Assembly (NCBI RefSeq): GCF_002844195.1
Contig: NZ_PEND01000004.1
Span: forward strand, 248,001 to 312,000
Direction: 5' to 3'
Source: Halegenticoccus soli
GTDB lineage: Archaea > Halobacteriota > Halobacteria > Halobacteriales > Haloferacaceae
DNA length: 64,000 bases
Below the pieces are notes generated by a model that did not search any database, had not been told where the DNA came from, and saw only the letters and a program-made list of their open reading frames with translations. Below are positions 50,872 to 60,877 of the stretch, piece by piece. How positions within the stretch are numbered: position 1 is the first letter of the stretch; each line of letters begins with the position of its first letter. Position numbers and translations under genes: made by a program.

Positions 50872-52983
50872 ATGCCGTTCACGTTCGACTACCTCGACGG
50901 CGACGTCCTCGAATGGTCGCTGACGGCCGACGGAGCAGAGTGCTCGCGGAATCCGTCGTACGAGCCGACGATCTACGTCTCGGCCCACGGGGGCGGCGAC
51001 CTCGCCGAAGTCTCGGAAGTACTCCGGGGACACCCGCAGGTCGCCCGCGTCCGCGTCGTCGAAGAGCGAACCGGGTTCAGACGCGACCCGGAACCGGTGC
51101 TCCGCGTCGACGTCGTCGACCTCGACGCCGTCACCGGGGTCGCGCGCGAGATCCGCGGGTGGCGCAAGCCCGGCGAGTACCGGTGTTACAACGTCGACTT
51201 CGACAGGGAGTTCAGGTACTGCCTCGAAGCGGGCGTCTCTCCGGTTCCGGCCGGCGAACTGACGGTCCTTCCGATCTCCGTTCCGGAGCCGCAGCTCGTC
51301 GGCGGCCGGGTCACGACGGTCGAGCTCGGGGGCGAGACGGTGGACGGAACGCGGGAGGACGTCCTCGAAGCGGTCGCCGGCCGCCTCGACGACGACGATC
51401 CGGACGTGCTGCTGTTGAACGCGAGCGAGATCGTCCCGACGCTGTACGAGCAGGCCGAACGGCTCGGCGACCGGGAGTTCCGGCTGGGACGACTTCCGGG
51501 GTGGCAGCAACTCGCCGGGGAGTCGACGTACGCGAACGACGGTCGCGTCGGGCACTCGCCGGCGCGGTACAACCTCCCGGGGCGGGCGATCGTGGACCGC
51601 TCGAACACGTGCATGTGGAACCGGACGAACCTCGACGGTTGTCTCTACCTCGTCGAACGGTCGGGCAAGCCGCTACAGGAGGTAGCCCGGTCGTCCATCG
51701 GAAACGTCCTCACGGCGATACAGATCCGGGAGGCTCGAAGGCGAGGCGTGCTGGTGCCGTGGAACTCGTGGCGACACGAACGGTTCAAGACGATGCGCCA
51801 GCTGCGCGAGGCCGATCGAGGCGGGTTCACGTTCGCGCCGAAGGTCGGCCTCCACGAGGAGGTTCACGAACTCGACTTCGCCTCGCTGTACCCGACCATC
51901 ATCGTCACGCGGAACGTGAGCCCCGAGCGGATCCGCTGCGAGTGCCACGCCGACCGCGAGGACGTCCCCGGAGTCGGGTACAGCATCTGCGACGAGCCGG
52001 GCTACCTCCCCGACGTGCTCGAGCCGCTCATCGAGGACCGCGATCGGATCAAAGCCGAGTTGGCCGAGACGGACGATCCAGAGCGCGGGAAGGCGCTGGA
52101 GGGGCGGTCGAACGCCATCAAGTGGATTCTCGTCTCCTGCTTCGGGTACCAGGGCTTTTCGAACGCGAAGTTCGGACGCATCGAGTGCCACGAGGCGATC
52201 AACGCCTTCGCCCGGGAGATTCTGCTCCGTGCGAAGGAGGCGTTCGAGGCGAACGGGTGGGAGATCGTCCACGGCATCGTCGACAGCGTCTGGGTTCGGC
52301 GGATCGAAGGCGAAGCGCAGACGCCGCTCTGTGATCTCGCGGAACGGATCTCCCGCGAGGTCGGAATCCGCCTCGAATACGAAGCGGCGTACGACTGGAT
52401 CGCGTTCGTCCCGCTGCGCGACAGCGATGCCGGCGCGCTGACGAAGTACTTCGGGAAGGTCGCCGGCGAGGACGAGTACACGTACCGGGGGATCGAGTGC
52501 CGCCAGCGCAGCACGCCGGCGTTCGTCGAGCGGGCGCAGAAGGACCTGATCCGGGTGCTGGATGCGCACCGCGAGCCCGAGCCGGTCTGCGATCGGCTGA
52601 AGCTGTGGGTGGAGCGCCTGCGAGGGGGCACGGTCGATCCGGCGGACCTCCTCATCGACAACCGCGTCTCGAAGCGCGCCGACGAGTACTCCCGGTACAC
52701 GCGGACCGCGGCGGCGCTCGAGCGCGCCGCCGGACGGGGGCTCGATCGGAGCCCGGGCGAGAACGTCTCGTACCTGGTCGTCGACGACGAGAGGCGGTCG
52801 AGAGACCGCGTCGCGTTGGCCCACGAGGCGATCTCCGAGTACGACGTCGACTTCTACGAGACGCTGCTGCTTCGGGCGGCGACGAGCGTCCTCTCGCCGC
52901 TGGGGTGGCGACAGTCCGCGATCGAAATCGCGCTCGCGGGGTCGCGGAACTCGACGTTATCGGCCTTTCGGAACTGGGGTTGA
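50872..52983 (+). CDS. polB2: Family B DNA polymerase, PolB2 type, with altered catalytic motifs
   Basis: 703 residues, shorter than replicative PolB. Polymerase motif A is ELDFASLYPTIIV with Asp335. Motif B reads KWILVSCFGYQG from Lys417, lacking the usual Asn. Motif C reads HGIVDSVWV, so only Asp471 remains of the DTDS pair (Ile469 replaces the first Asp). No exonuclease DxE motif is seen in the N-terminal part. This is the pattern of archaeal PolB2, long thought inactive or specialised. It is last in an operon with the RecA-like and helical genes, pointing to DNA repair or damage tolerance. Confidence 0.88.
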   Translation: MPFTFDYLDGDVLEWSLTADGAECSRNPSYEPTIYVSAHGGGDLAEVSEVLRGHPQVARVRVVEERTGFRRDPEPVLRVDVVDLDAVTGVAREIRGWRKPGEYRCYNVDFDREFRYCLEAGVSPVPAGELTVLPISVPEPQLVGGRVTTVELGGETVDGTREDVLEAVAGRLDDDDPDVLLLNASEIVPTLYEQAERLGDREFRLGRLPGWQQLAGESTYANDGRVGHSPARYNLPGRAIVDRSNTCMWNRTNLDGCLYLVERSGKPLQEVARSSIGNVLTAIQIREARRRGVLVPWNSWRHERFKTMRQLREADRGGFTFAPKVGLHEEVHELDFASLYPTIIVTRNVSPERIRCECHADREDVPGVGYSICDEPGYLPDVLEPLIEDRDRIKAELAETDDPERGKALEGRSNAIKWILVSCFGYQGFSNAKFGRIECHEAINAFAREILLRAKEAFEANGWEIVHGIVDSVWVRRIEGEAQTPLCDLAERISREVGIRLEYEAAYDWIAFVPLRDSDAGALTKYFGKVAGEDEYTYRGIECRQRSTPAFVERAQKDLIRVLDAHREPEPVCDRLKLWVERLRGGTVDPADLLIDNRVSKRADEYSRYTRTAAALERAAGRGLDRSPGENVSYLVVDDERRSRDRVALAHEAISEYDVDFYETLLLRAATSVLSPLGWRQSAIEIALAGSRNSTLSAFRNWG

Positions 52984-53128
52984 GCAGAGTCGTGCCCCCA
53001 CTCCGCTTTGAGAGCGCCTCGAACAGGCAGTTCGACCTGAGCGTCCGCGTTTCGGTGCATACGAGTTTATGCCGTGACAGGTCGTACCGACGAGCCGAGT
53101 CGCTGGCTCAGATTTCGAGGGAGTCGTC

Positions 53129-54766
53129 ATGGGATCATACGAACCGGTAGAGGCGGAAGAGCCGACAGACCGCGAGCAGCCGAGCGCGCCCTCGCGGTGG
53201 CGGACGGCGCGGGGGCTGCGCCGGCGGTCGTGGATCACGGAGGAAAACCGGAGGTGGTGGGTCGTCGCGGCGACGGGCCTGGCGATCGTTCTCATCACCG
53301 TCGATTTCAACGGGATCACGGTCGCCCTGCCGACGATCGGCCGGGATCTCGGCACCTCGACGACGGGCCTGCAGTGGACGGTCAACGCCTACCTGCTCGC
53401 CTTCGCGGCGTCGATGGTCGCCTTCGGGCGTCTGGCCGACATCTTCGGCCGGCGTCGGGTGTTGCTCGTCGGTATCGGCATCTTCGTCGGCGCTTCCGCG
53501 CTGTGCGGCCTCGCACAGACCGATTGGTGGCTCATCTCCGCCCGCGTCGTCCAGGGCGTCGGTGCGGCGGCGTTCTTCGCGGCCTCCCTGCCGATCGTCA
53601 GCGACGCCTTCCCGCCCGAGGAGCGCGGCAAGGGCATCGCGATGTGGGCCGCGGTCAGCGGGACGGGCCTGGCGCTCGGCCCGCTCGTCGGCGGCTTTCT
53701 CACCGAGGCCCTCTCGTGGCGCTGGTTCTTCTACTTCAACATCCCGATCGCCGCGGTCACGGTCGTTCTGACGCTGGCGGCCGTGCGGGAATCGCGTGAC
53801 GAGACCGTGGAGCGCCACGTCGATCTCGTCGGCCTGTTCACCGTCACCGCCGGCCTGGCGGCGCTGGTGTTGGGTATCCAGCAGAGCGATACGGCGGGCT
53901 GGGGATCCCCGCTCGTGATCGGGCTGCTGGTCGGCGCCGCAGTCCTGCTCGCGCTGTTTTTCCTCGTCGAGCCGCGCCTGCGCGATCCGCTGATCGAACT
54001 CGACCTGTTCCGCGACCGCAGCTACCTCGGGGCGAACGCGGTCGGCTTCGCGTCCAATTTCGGCACCGGCGCCCTCCTGTTCTTCCTCACGCTCTACTAC
54101 CAGAACGTGCTCGATTACTCCCCGCTGAACACCGGCATCGTGTTCCTCGCGTTCACCGTCCCGTTAGTGGTCTTCGAGACGAAATCGAGCGAGATCGCGA
54201 ACGAGATCGGAACGCGGTGGTCGATGGCGGGCGGCATGGCGCTGATGGCGGCGGCGTTTCTGCTGTTCGCCCTGGTTTCGCCGACGAGCGGACTGGCCGC
54301 CATGCTCGTCCCGCTCGTCCTCATGGGCGTCGGGCTGGGGGTAGCCTACTCCGTTTCGAGCACGGCGGGCATGGCGGCGGTCCCGGACGCGAAGGCCGGC
54401 GCGGCCTCGGGGATACTGGGGATGCTCCGGATACTGGGCGTCGTCTTCGGCGTCGCGATCGGCGGGGCGCTGTTCAAGGCGCTCGAAAACGAGAGACTGA
54501 CCGCGCTGCTCGCCGCCGCCGGAGCCGATCTCGACGCGGCGGATCGGGCCGAGATCCGCGGGCTGCTGTCGGGGTCAGAAGCCGCCGAGGCGGAGCTGAG
54601 CCGCCTCGCCCCGGAGGTGGCAGGGCAGATCGATCAGGTGGTGCGCGAGGCGTTCGTCTTCGCGTTCGACGGCGCGATGCTGCTGTGCGCGCTCGTGTCG
54701 GTGATCGGCGTTCTGGGGGCGCTGCTGGTGGCCGAAAGCGCCGCCCAGTCGGACCAGACTGACTGA
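53129..54766 (+). CDS. MFS transporter, DHA2 (14-helix) drug exporter type
   Basis: 545 residues. The family start ITVDFNGITVALPTIGRDLG and motif A GRLADIFGRRRVLLVG are clear, and motif C appears in GTGLALGPLVGGFLTE. About fourteen helices can be counted. An N-terminal charged cytoplasmic tail of about 45 residues precedes helix 1. Members export drugs, dyes or metabolites by proton antiport; this one's substrate is unknown. It lies 145 bases after polB2 and converges with the PQQ-propeller gene. Confidence 0.9.
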   Translation: MGSYEPVEAEEPTDREQPSAPSRWRTARGLRRRSWITEENRRWWVVAATGLAIVLITVDFNGITVALPTIGRDLGTSTTGLQWTVNAYLLAFAASMVAFGRLADIFGRRRVLLVGIGIFVGASALCGLAQTDWWLISARVVQGVGAAAFFAASLPIVSDAFPPEERGKGIAMWAAVSGTGLALGPLVGGFLTEALSWRWFFYFNIPIAAVTVVLTLAAVRESRDETVERHVDLVGLFTVTAGLAALVLGIQQSDTAGWGSPLVIGLLVGAAVLLALFFLVEPRLRDPLIELDLFRDRSYLGANAVGFASNFGTGALLFFLTLYYQNVLDYSPLNTGIVFLAFTVPLVVFETKSSEIANEIGTRWSMAGGMALMAAAFLLFALVSPTSGLAAMLVPLVLMGVGLGVAYSVSSTAGMAAVPDAKAGAASGILGMLRILGVVFGVAIGGALFKALENERLTALLAAAGADLDAADRAEIRGLLSGSEAAEAELSRLAPEVAGQIDQVVREAFVFAFDGAMLLCALVSVIGVLGALLVAESAAQSDQTD

Positions 54767-54781
54767 CCCCTGATCCCCGAA

Positions 54782-56392
54782 CTACCTGCGGCGGAGTCGC
54801 GAGAGCGCCGCGCCGACGCCGATCGCACCGATGGCCGAGAGCACGCCGAAGCCCGGTCCGGTCGTCTCGGTTTCTACCTCCGACGTCGAGGGGCTCGCGG
54901 AGGAAGAATCGGTCGAGGACGCCGTCGCGGCGGTGGTGGACGTTCCAGTCGTCGGCGCGGACGTGGACGACGGCGCTCGCGTCGTCGCGGGCGAATCCGT
55001 CGTCGTGGGCGAATCCGTCGCCGTCGTCGTTTCGGGCGCGGGAGTTTCGCTCGTCGGCGACCGCGTCGTCGCGGGCGCGTCTTCCGGCGTCCCCTCCTCG
55101 GGGGTCGCAGTCGGCGTATCGGTTGGCGTGTCGGTCGGCGGCTCGTCGGTTTCGGGCGTCGCGCCGGTCAGCGCGACGACGCTGCCGCTCGTGAGGTAGA
55201 CCCGCCCGCCGACGACGGCGCTGAGTTCCCAGCCGTAGGCGGACACGGGCATCGCGTGCGTCCAGACGATCGACCCGTCGGTCGGATCGAGGGCGGCGGC
55301 TCCGACGTACAGGAGATCGCCGACCAGCGCGAAGCCGTCCGTCGGGACGTCTCGTTCGTCGACGCTCGCGCGCCAGCGCTCGCTCCCGTCGGCGCAGTCC
55401 AGCGCGAGCACGTCCGCGTCCGATTCGTCGACGCGAACGTAGACCCTCTCGGGGCCCACCGCGCCGATCGCCAGCGACGGATACGCGGTCCGCCAGCGTT
55501 CGTCGCCGGTCGCCGCGTCGAGGGCGAAGAGCGTCACGCCCGAGCCGGTCTTCCCGGCGACGAACAGCGTCCCGCCCGCGACAACCGCGGACGGCACGTA
55601 CTCGAACGTTACCTCCGGGAGCGCAGTCCAACCGTCCTCGCCGGTCTCCGCGTCGAGCACCTCCACGCCCGTCTTGGTGGGGAGATAGACGCGCCCGCCG
55701 GCGACGGGCAGGGCGCGGTTGAACGCGGTATCGAGCTGGTTCGTCCAGCGCACCGTCCCGTCGGGTTCGAACGCGTGGATCGTCCGGCCGCCGTCCCCGT
55801 TCGGAATACTCGTGAACGCGGCGCCGTCGTCGACCGTGACCGGCGCGATTCTCTCGCTCGACTCGCCGTCGGTGTCGACCCGCCAGCGGCGCTTCCCGGT
55901 CTCCGCGTCGACCGCCACGAGGGCGGTGTCCTCCGTGCCGCCGTCGTACGGGCCGAACCACACGTTCGCGTACACCGTTCCGTCCGCGACGGCGGGGGTC
56001 CCGACGTCGGGGATGAGTGGACTCTCCGGGTCGTCGATCTCGGGGGCTTCGGGCTCGAACGTCCATCGTTCGCCTCCGTCGGCGGCGTCCACCGCGGCGA
56101 GGGCCTTCCCCCCGACGTAGACGGTTTCGCCGACGACCGCCACCCCGTCGTGGATGCGGTCGTAACTGACGGACCAGCCCTCCTCGACGGCGCCGCTCGG
56201 TCCGACGCCGTCAGGAACGTGGGCGGTGTTGCCCGCGTCGGCTTTGTACTGCGTCCAGTCGGCGCGCGGCGCGTCCTGCCGGTTCGCGGCCGCGCGGGTC
56301 GATGTCGAAGCGTGACCGAGGAGGCCTACCAGCCCGGCCGCCGTACCTGAGAGGACCGTTCGACGCGTCAGCGGGGATATCGATCGGGGCAT
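54782..56392 (-). CDS. Exported PQQ-type beta-propeller protein with PGF-CTERM anchor
   Basis: 536 residues. A Tat signal (LTRRTVLSGTAAGLVGLLG) is followed by PQQ-like repeats (LVAVDAETGKRRWRVDTD, LFALDAATGDERWRT, LALDCADGSERWRASV and others), making a beta propeller of about seven blades. A long Thr/Ser/Pro linker (about 405-505) ends in a PGF-CTERM signal (GPGFGVLSAIGAIGVGAALS, then RLRRR), which archaeosortase ArtA replaces with a lipid. So the propeller is displayed on the cell surface. Cofactor binding is not certain, since many such domains only bind proteins or sugars. Confidence 0.9.
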   Translation of the reverse strand: MPRSISPLTRRTVLSGTAAGLVGLLGHASTSTRAAANRQDAPRADWTQYKADAGNTAHVPDGVGPSGAVEEGWSVSYDRIHDGVAVVGETVYVGGKALAAVDAADGGERWTFEPEAPEIDDPESPLIPDVGTPAVADGTVYANVWFGPYDGGTEDTALVAVDAETGKRRWRVDTDGESSERIAPVTVDDGAAFTSIPNGDGGRTIHAFEPDGTVRWTNQLDTAFNRALPVAGGRVYLPTKTGVEVLDAETGEDGWTALPEVTFEYVPSAVVAGGTLFVAGKTGSGVTLFALDAATGDERWRTAYPSLAIGAVGPERVYVRVDESDADVLALDCADGSERWRASVDERDVPTDGFALVGDLLYVGAAALDPTDGSIVWTHAMPVSAYGWELSAVVGGRVYLTSGSVVALTGATPETDEPPTDTPTDTPTATPEEGTPEDAPATTRSPTSETPAPETTTATDSPTTTDSPATTRAPSSTSAPTTGTSTTAATASSTDSSSASPSTSEVETETTGPGFGVLSAIGAIGVGAALSRLRRR

Positions 56393-56727
56393 TCCGTTTG
56401 CCCCGACCGGTGAGTCCACCAAGTATTTTCTGGTTAAGTGTACACTCAATCTATCTAATCAGTACTGTGAAATGAAATGTCCGAAATCAAACCTGATCGG
56501 ATCGGGGAAGATGGCCGGTCGGAATTCCAAACCGTCGAAAAACGGACAGATAGGGATGGCCGTGAATTAAGCGGTTGGTGGCGCGAAGCGGGAGGATCGT
56601 CGATCGGTTCCGATTTTCCGACGGGACGTCGAAGCGCCCACTCCGACCTCGTTCCGATGTTCGTCGCTTCAGACGAACATATCCGCAGACATATGATTTG
56701 TTATAGGTACGTGTCCTTTCGGGAACA

Positions 56728-58242
56728 ATGACCGATCCGAGGTCGCTCGCGCCGCGTCTCGCGCGGTTCGCGGGGGGAGAGCGGGCGCAGACGGAGACGC
56801 TCGGGGTGGTGCTCATCCTCGCCCTGACGGTGCTCGGAACGACCGCGATCGTCGCTCTCAGCGCGAACGCGTTCGACGCGACGCGGCAGTCGGCGGACGT
56901 CCAGCAGGCGGCCCACGAGATGGCGCTCTTCGACTCGCGCAGCGCGCAGGTCGCGCTCGGGGAGTCGAGCGCCCAGACCGTCACCTTCGGGAGGGGGGAG
57001 GGCGGCACCTACGAGGTGCGGGAGGACGCCGGGTGGATCCGGATCGAACACCTCGACTACGCGGCGTCGGATCCGCCCCGGAACGAGACGGTGTACAACG
57101 CCTCGCTCGGCGCGGTCGCGTACGAAACCGGCGACGAGCGGATCGCGTACCAGGGCGGCGGCGTGTGGCGGCACGCGTCGAACGGGACGACGATGGTCTC
57201 CCCGCCGGAGTTCCACTACCGCGGTTCGACCCTCACGCTCCCGATCATCCGGGTGAAGGGGGCCGACGCGGCCTCGGGGTCGGTCGCGGCAACCCTCGAA
57301 AAGTCGAATCCGACGAGGCGCGTGTATCCCGACGACACCGACACCGGCGCGCCGAACGTCGGAGCCCCGTACGACGAGACCGGCGAGCCGTACTCGAATC
57401 CGATCGAAAACGGGACGGTCCGGATCACCGTGAAGAGCGAGTACTACCGCGGGTGGGCCAGCTACTTCGAGACGCGAACCGAGGGGGTCGTGACCGTCGA
57501 TCACGCCGCGGAGACGGCTTCGGTCGAACTGATTACGTTCGGCGACGGCGGCGACATCGAGGGCTTCCCCTCCCCCGGAGCGGACGGCATCAAGTTTCAG
57601 GGAGTCGCCGACCACAACGTGGAGAACTTCACCGTCACGGTCAGAGAGGAGGGCACCGGGGCCAGTTTCAACTCGATGAAGTGGAAGCTCTACGCGGACA
57701 ACGGCGATCAGTACCTCGAAATCTGGTTCGGGAGCAACGCGCCGCCCGGGAGTTGCGGCGATCCGGTCGACCTCCGCATCCACTACGACGCGGACACGTC
57801 CGACGGGTACCACCAGGCCTGGCGAAACAGCACCGCCTTCGAGATCCGCTGCGACGGAAGCGGCCGGTACTTCACCGCGAACCTCACGGGCGACACGAAC
57901 GTGACCTACACGACCCTCCCGGGCGACAACTACAACCAGGACCCGATCGGCTCGCTGAAGGATCCGGTGACGCACGACCAGCACCCCTCGGCCCCGGAGG
58001 AACCGGCGACGTTCGTCGCCGGCAACCGGACCACCGTCGGACACCTGGTCAACCACTACCTGGCGGAGATGGGACCCAACGTCGAGCTGAAGGTCGCGGA
58101 CAAGAGCGGTCAGGGCGCCGGTGCCTCGAGGAGCGTCGACGAGGGGGCCTCCTTCGGCACTCTCGAATACGACGGCGGCACCGGTCAGTTCGTCAAGTTC
58201 CTGCACGTCACCGAGAACGGGGTCGAGGTCAGGCTCGACTGA
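56728..58242 (+). CDS. Large pilin-like surface protein (DUF7289-type)
   Basis: 504 residues. The N-terminal segment GERAQTETLGVVLILALTVLG is a class-III (prepilin-like) hydrophobic helix common to haloarchaeal pilin-related proteins. The rest is an extracellular beta-rich domain with several possible N-glycosylation sites (NETVYN, NASL, NGTT and others) and two cysteines in the middle (SCGD and IRCDG). It converges with the pilus cluster on the other strand (19 bases between), suggesting it belongs to the same surface structure as a minor subunit. Confidence 0.8.
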   Translation: MTDPRSLAPRLARFAGGERAQTETLGVVLILALTVLGTTAIVALSANAFDATRQSADVQQAAHEMALFDSRSAQVALGESSAQTVTFGRGEGGTYEVREDAGWIRIEHLDYAASDPPRNETVYNASLGAVAYETGDERIAYQGGGVWRHASNGTTMVSPPEFHYRGSTLTLPIIRVKGADAASGSVAATLEKSNPTRRVYPDDTDTGAPNVGAPYDETGEPYSNPIENGTVRITVKSEYYRGWASYFETRTEGVVTVDHAAETASVELITFGDGGDIEGFPSPGADGIKFQGVADHNVENFTVTVREEGTGASFNSMKWKLYADNGDQYLEIWFGSNAPPGSCGDPVDLRIHYDADTSDGYHQAWRNSTAFEIRCDGSGRYFTANLTGDTNVTYTTLPGDNYNQDPIGSLKDPVTHDQHPSAPEEPATFVAGNRTTVGHLVNHYLAEMGPNVELKVADKSGQGAGASRSVDEGASFGTLEYDGGTGQFVKFLHVTENGVEVRLD

Positions 58243-58261
58243 ACTACCTGAGCTGACCGAA

Positions 58262-59041
58262 CTAACTGAACTCGACGTGGATCTCGACCACCGTGAGGTG
58301 CACTTCCTCGGTTTCGAACTCGCAGCGCACCGTCCCCCCGGCGGTGGCGCACGGGTCCGCCTCCCAGGCGAGCTCCGATTCGAGATACCGCTCCCACGCC
58401 TCCGCGCGCGGCGTCGTCACTTCGAGCGTCACGTCGTACGGCCCGGTCGCGTTCGACAGGGGCGAGTACAGGCGCGTTCGCTCCGCCCGGACCAGCGTCG
58501 TTCGGGACCCCCCCACGCCCGCCGGTCCCCGCGGCATCGTCCGAACGTAGAAGAGCACCGTCCGGTCCCGCGAGAAGACGAACGCGGGCTCGACGAGCAT
58601 CCGTTCGCCCGCCCGCTGGTCGCGGACGACGGCCCCGTTCGAGTACACGATTCGCGCGCCCGTCCCCGCGTCGTAGCTGATCGGCGCGATCGCCGAACTG
58701 TTCGAGAACGCGACGGTCGACCCGCTGCTCCCGACGGTCGTGTTCACGTAGATCGGGTCCGCGTGGGTCAACCGCGCGTCGGCGAGCTTGATCTCCGTCG
58801 CTCGGCTCGGAGCCCCGTCCGCGTACACGTCGACCATGTTGTCCGCGAGCACGTCGAACGCCCGCTCGGCGTTGTTCACGCGCTCGCCGTCGCGCGTTTC
58901 CTGCAGGCCGCCGAACCCGACGACGTACACGATCCCCACCGCCGAGACGACGAGCGAGAACGCGAGGACGAATCCGAGAACCTCGCTCACGGCGCGGTCG
59001 TCCCGCCCGTTCGGACGCGGAAGCGAGGGCCGCCGCATCAC
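58262..59041 (-). CDS. Pilin-like protein, last gene of the pilus cluster
   Basis: 259 residues. The prepilin-like start is DDRAVSEVLGFVLAFSLVVS (helix continuing SAVGIVYVVGFG). The exported part is beta-rich with N-glycosylation motifs (NTTVG, NSSA, NATG) and a Cys pair near the end (PCATAGGTVRCEF). The ATG overlaps the stop of the upstream pilin-like gene (ATGA). It is probably a minor pilin or pilus-base component. It looks like the haloarchaeal DUF7266/DUF7289-type proteins, without known individual roles. Confidence 0.78.
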   Translation of the reverse strand: MMRRPSLPRPNGRDDRAVSEVLGFVLAFSLVVSAVGIVYVVGFGGLQETRDGERVNNAERAFDVLADNMVDVYADGAPSRATEIKLADARLTHADPIYVNTTVGSSGSTVAFSNSSAIAPISYDAGTGARIVYSNGAVVRDQRAGERMLVEPAFVFSRDRTVLFYVRTMPRGPAGVGGSRTTLVRAERTRLYSPLSNATGPYDVTLEVTTPRAEAWERYLESELAWEADPCATAGGTVRCEFETEEVHLTVVEIHVEFS

Positions 59042-59514
59042 GCGGCCTCCACCTTGATCCCCCCGCCGTCGTAGCTGATCCTGACGTCGCCGCCGGGGAT
59101 CGATCCGCCGGCGTCGATCGCCGTTCGAGAGCGGAATTCGACGCGGACGGTCACGCCCGAGTCGGCGAGCCGCAGCGCGATCTCGTACGCCGGCGGCGAC
59201 CCCGACACCTCGACGGAGTAGGGCGCTCCGCCCGCCGCGTCGGGGAGCCGGAGGACGCGCTCGAGTTCCGTCGAACTCCCGGATCGGTCGACGAGCCGGT
59301 CGACGCCCGCGAGGTCCGCCGCCATCCGCTGGCCGATCACTTCGAGTTCCGACCGCGCGACGCGATCGCGCTCGTCCTCGACGAACGCTCCCGCGGCCAG
59401 CAACAGCCCCGAGACGAGGATCGCGGAGATCGTGAGCGACAGCACGTACCCGAGGACCGTCGAGACGGCGCGGCGGTCGGACCGGACGGCTCCGGAACCG
59501 ATCGATCGCCTCAT
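59038..59514 (-). CDS. Pilin-like protein
   Basis: 158 residues. The start MRRSIGSGAVRSDRRAVSTV leads into LGYVLSLTISAILVSGLLLA, a typical haloarchaeal pilin helix with basic residues before it. The helix is followed by a coiled segment (DERDRVARSELEVIGQRMAADLAGVD) and a small beta domain. It overlaps both neighbours by four bases, so it is translated as part of the pilus operon. Individual function unknown. Confidence 0.8.
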   Translation of the reverse strand: MRRSIGSGAVRSDRRAVSTVLGYVLSLTISAILVSGLLLAAGAFVEDERDRVARSELEVIGQRMAADLAGVDRLVDRSGSSTELERVLRLPDAAGGAPYSVEVSGSPPAYEIALRLADSGVTVRVEFRSRTAIDAGGSIPGGDVRISYDGGGIKVEAA

Positions 59515-60877
59515 ACGGCGATCCCCCCCGTGGCGGGATCGCTCGCCCCGCCGGCCTTGTCGCGGGCGACGACCTCCACCTCGTAGTTCCCGTCGTCCAG
59601 GTTGCCGAAGGTCGTCTCGACCGCGGCGGACCCGCCGGCGGAGGACAGGTCGACGACTTTCTCGTCGAGCAGCGACGCCGTGTCGGCGTCGTACAGCCGC
59701 ACCGTCGCGTTCCGGAGGCGTCCCTCGGGGTCGTCCGCCGTCCAGTCCGCGGTCACCTGGTGTTTCGACCCCGGCGGCCCCGGACACGCGGGGGGGTTGC
59801 AACTCGACGCCGAGAGGCTCTCGATCGAGGCGCTCGGAGGGGCGTCGCCGCCACCGCCGCCTCCCCCGCCGATCCCGATGCCCCGCGTGCGCCGCGGGAC
59901 GACCTCCATCTCGGTCGCGTACGTCAGATCGACGCTCTCGTACGCGACGCCGACCGTGACCGAGTACACCGCCGTCGTCTTGTACGGGGACGCGCCGGAT
60001 CCGTCGCCGTACACGCCGGTTACCTGGTCGTACTCGTCGCTCACGATCAGTTCGTACGCCCCGTACGCGTTCGCGGTCCCGCTCGGGTCGTCTTGCCCGT
60101 AGGCGATCGTGTACGGTTTCCCCCGTCGAAGAAGGCGAGCGCGCGGCAGTCCTCGCCGCCGACCAGGCCGCCGGTGAAGTCGATCTCCGCCCGCGGCCCC
60201 GGCGCGCTGCAGGTGCTCACCGCCCCGCCCGGGCCGGTCACCGTGACGTTCACGTCGCCCGAACTCTCGTAGAGGGACACCGTCCAGGCGTCCCCCGCCT
60301 CGGAGAACGTCACGTTGAACGCGCCGTTCAGCGACGTCGGCGCGCCGTCCTCCAGGTCCGCGGCGGTGACGTTCGCCCGGAAGCTCCGAACGCGCGTCGC
60401 GTCCGCCACGGTCCAGTTCACGTCGCCGTCTCTGTTCGCGAACTTCCGGTCTTCGTACTGGACGATCCGCGTCCCGTTGTCCGACCCCGCGAACGACACC
60501 GCCGCGCCGTGACCACGCCGGGCTTCCAGGAGCGCGACGTTCGCGCCCCAGTCGCGGACGCCGCCGCGGACGGCGCCGTCGAGTTCCGCGTACGTCGTGG
60601 AGTTGTTGTGGTAGTTCGCGTACTCGACGAGGCCGGCGACGCCGCGGTGCGCCTCGCCGCGGAGTTCCCCGGCGTCGCGCAGCTCGGCCCCGTTGCTCCG
60701 CGTGGCGACGTTCTCGGCGTAGATCGCCGCGTTCAAAAGCAGCGCGAGGGCGACGAACACCACCGCGAGCGTCAGCCCGGCGACGAGGAACAGCTGGCCG
60801 CGGTCCCTCGCGTCCCCCGCGCCACCCCGGCCTCTGGGATCCGCTGCGCGGCTCTTCCCGCCGCTCACATCCGCCAC
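59511..60877 (-). CDS. Large pilus-cluster surface protein, interrupted by a frameshift
   Basis: Two open frames make one protein of about 455 residues. The first (60877 to 60047) has the pilin-like helix RGQLFLVAGLTLAVVFVALA and an extracellular domain; the second (about 60122 to 59511) continues with KPYTIAYGQDDPSGTA, then a Gly-rich stretch, PPSASIESLSASSCNPPACP and an Ig-like end (TADDPEGRLRNATVRLYDAD-type). The break is at a run of five G (minus strand, 60120-60124): one more G would join DGGK. It overlaps both neighbouring genes normally, so the frameshift is recent, programmed or an error. Confidence 0.75.

Noticed and set aside
50661-52334. 557-codon plus-strand frame overlapping polB2
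   Set aside because: Arg/Gly/Pro-rich shadow in another frame of polB2.
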